Below are positions 63,691 through 64,000 of a stretch of DNA of 64,000 nt, one piece after another. The notes under the pieces are model-generated. The model saw only the letters and a list, made by a program, of their open reading frames with translations, did no database searches and was not told where the DNA came from. Source of the DNA: Flavobacterium silvisoli. Lineage in GTDB: Bacteria; Bacteroidota; Bacteroidia; Flavobacteriales; Flavobacteriaceae. Position 1 is the stretch's first letter. Each line of letters begins with the position of its first letter. A program made the position numbers and the translations under genes. The DNA lies in contig NZ_SJPE01000001.1 in the NCBI RefSeq assembly GCF_004329815.1, positions 363,733-427,732 of the forward strand, given 5' to 3'.

Positions 63691-63758
63691 ATAACGCAAA
63701 AAAGGTATTTCGCTGTCAAAATATCTCAGAGCGATATAAAAAGTACTTTGAGCGTTAT
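63691..63758. promoter_or_regulatory. candidate AraC-type operator half-sites
   Basis: Two direct half-sites, AGAGCGATAT (63728) and TGAGCGTTAT (63749), start 21 bp apart, two helical turns. A third, inverted copy ATAACGC lies at 63691-63697. They lie just upstream of the hemA -7 element, a common place for AraC-type activators. Confidence 0.5.
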
Positions 63759-63778
63759 TTTTATAAATGCTATAGTGA

Positions 63779-63786
63779 TAATTTTG
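63779..63786 (+). promoter_or_regulatory. -7 element TAatTTTG for hemA
   Basis: An exact TAnnTTTG match 25 bases before ATG 63812; no good -33 TTG is seen, consistent with activator dependence. Confidence 0.5.
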
Positions 63787-63811
63787 TTGAACTTTTTAGG
63801 AAAAGTCATCT

Positions 63812-64000
63812 ATGGAAAATTTTAATATGTCAAAACACACTTCTTTTTATGCCGTTGGCTTGAGTTATAAAAAAGCCGATGCCGCCACAAGAGGGAAGTT
63901 CAGTTTAGACGCCAAAGCCAAATCTACGTTGTTGATACAAGCCGAAGCGGAAGGAATAGAAGCTTTAATCGTTACATCAACCTGCAATAGAACCGAAATC
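63812..64000 (+). CDS. hemA: glutamyl-tRNA reductase (3'-truncated by window)
   Basis: 63 codons are visible and the frame runs off the window. YAVGLSYKKADAATRGKF is the GluTR opening and TSTCNRTEI holds the catalytic Cys that forms the thioester with Glu-tRNA. It makes glutamate-1-semialdehyde, the first committed heme step in the C5 path. ATG 63812 or ATG 63827 could start it; 63812 is 25 bases after a -7 box. It is divergent from the AraC gene. Confidence 0.93.
   Translation, partial: MENFNMSKHTSFYAVGLSYKKADAATRGKFSLDAKAKSTLLIQAEAEGIEALIVTSTCNRTEI

Noticed and set aside
1..64000. CRISPR array, tRNA, rRNA, IS element or prophage
   Set aside because: No regularly spaced repeats, cloverleaf or CCA ends, transposase motifs or phage genes were found by reading.

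Overview
The window looks like a chromosomal segment of a Flavobacterium-like member of the Flavobacteriaceae (Bacteroidota). The DNA is AT-rich. Upstream regions repeatedly carry the Bacteroidota -7 promoter element TAnnTTTG instead of a -10 TATAAT, ribosome binding sites are weak, and several genes appear to start with TTG. Type IX secretion (T9SS) markers are present: a SprE/PorW-type lipoprotein and a protein with a C-terminal T9SS sorting domain. Many genes belong to Flavobacteria-typical families (DUF4254, DUF4292, DUF5687, DUF6341, DUF6427). No tRNA, rRNA, CRISPR array, IS element or prophage was seen.

Region 1 (1-18.3 kb) is a surface polysaccharide locus. It holds a truncated sugar aminotransferase, a methyltransferase, a GT39-type membrane glycosyltransferase, a small lipoprotein, a Wzx flippase, a hexapeptide acyltransferase, a Wzy-like polymerase and GT4 glycosyltransferases. 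It also has two different UDP-GlcNAc 2-epimerases, an O-antigen ligase/polymerase, a UDP-glucuronate decarboxylase, a WcaJ-type initiating sugar-phosphate transferase and a PaaK-like adenylate-forming enzyme. Plus-strand and minus-strand operons converge near 14.70 kb. Two epimerases, two polymerase/ligase-type proteins and a short gene remnant at 9731-9880 suggest a mosaic locus.

Region 2 (18.4-25.9 kb) has a T9SS-exported beta-propeller protein, purD, and upp (uracil salvage) with DUF6341 and DUF6427 membrane proteins beside it. A DUF4254-glycosyltransferase 9 pair and a PaaE-like ferredoxin reductase follow.

Region 3 (25.9-30.5 kb) is a PadR-regulated membrane operon: a PadR regulator, three tandem divergent paralogues sharing an N-terminal D-I-R-x-E-x-x-D-H-[LI]-A motif followed by membrane segments, a DUF5687 ABC-type permease and its ATPase. 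It is the best candidate here for an undescribed system.

Region 4 (30.5-39.6 kb) has sprE/porW, a bactofilin, and the F1Fo ATP synthase genes atpZ-DUF6168-atpB-E-F-H-A-G, without atpD and atpC. A strong hairpin sits between atpE and atpF.

Region 5 (39.7-52.3 kb) has a second flippase, dut, a sugar nucleotidyltransferase, a TPR protein, a DUF4292 lipoprotein and an EnvC-like divisome factor. Next come a thioesterase, an HU-like/SPOR protein, dprA, two hypothetical proteins, trpS and a PlsC acyltransferase.

Region 6 (52.4-64 kb) has an ECF sigma factor with a predicted envelope-spanning anti-sigma/beta-barrel partner, recA, a second PlsC, an acyl-ACP desaturase, an HD phosphohydrolase, an enoyl-CoA hydratase and an orphan sensor kinase. 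It ends in a heme cluster: HemJ-like protein, ferrochelatase, an AraC regulator and the start of hemA. The AraC-hemA gap carries 21-bp-spaced half-sites that suggest heme-gene regulation.
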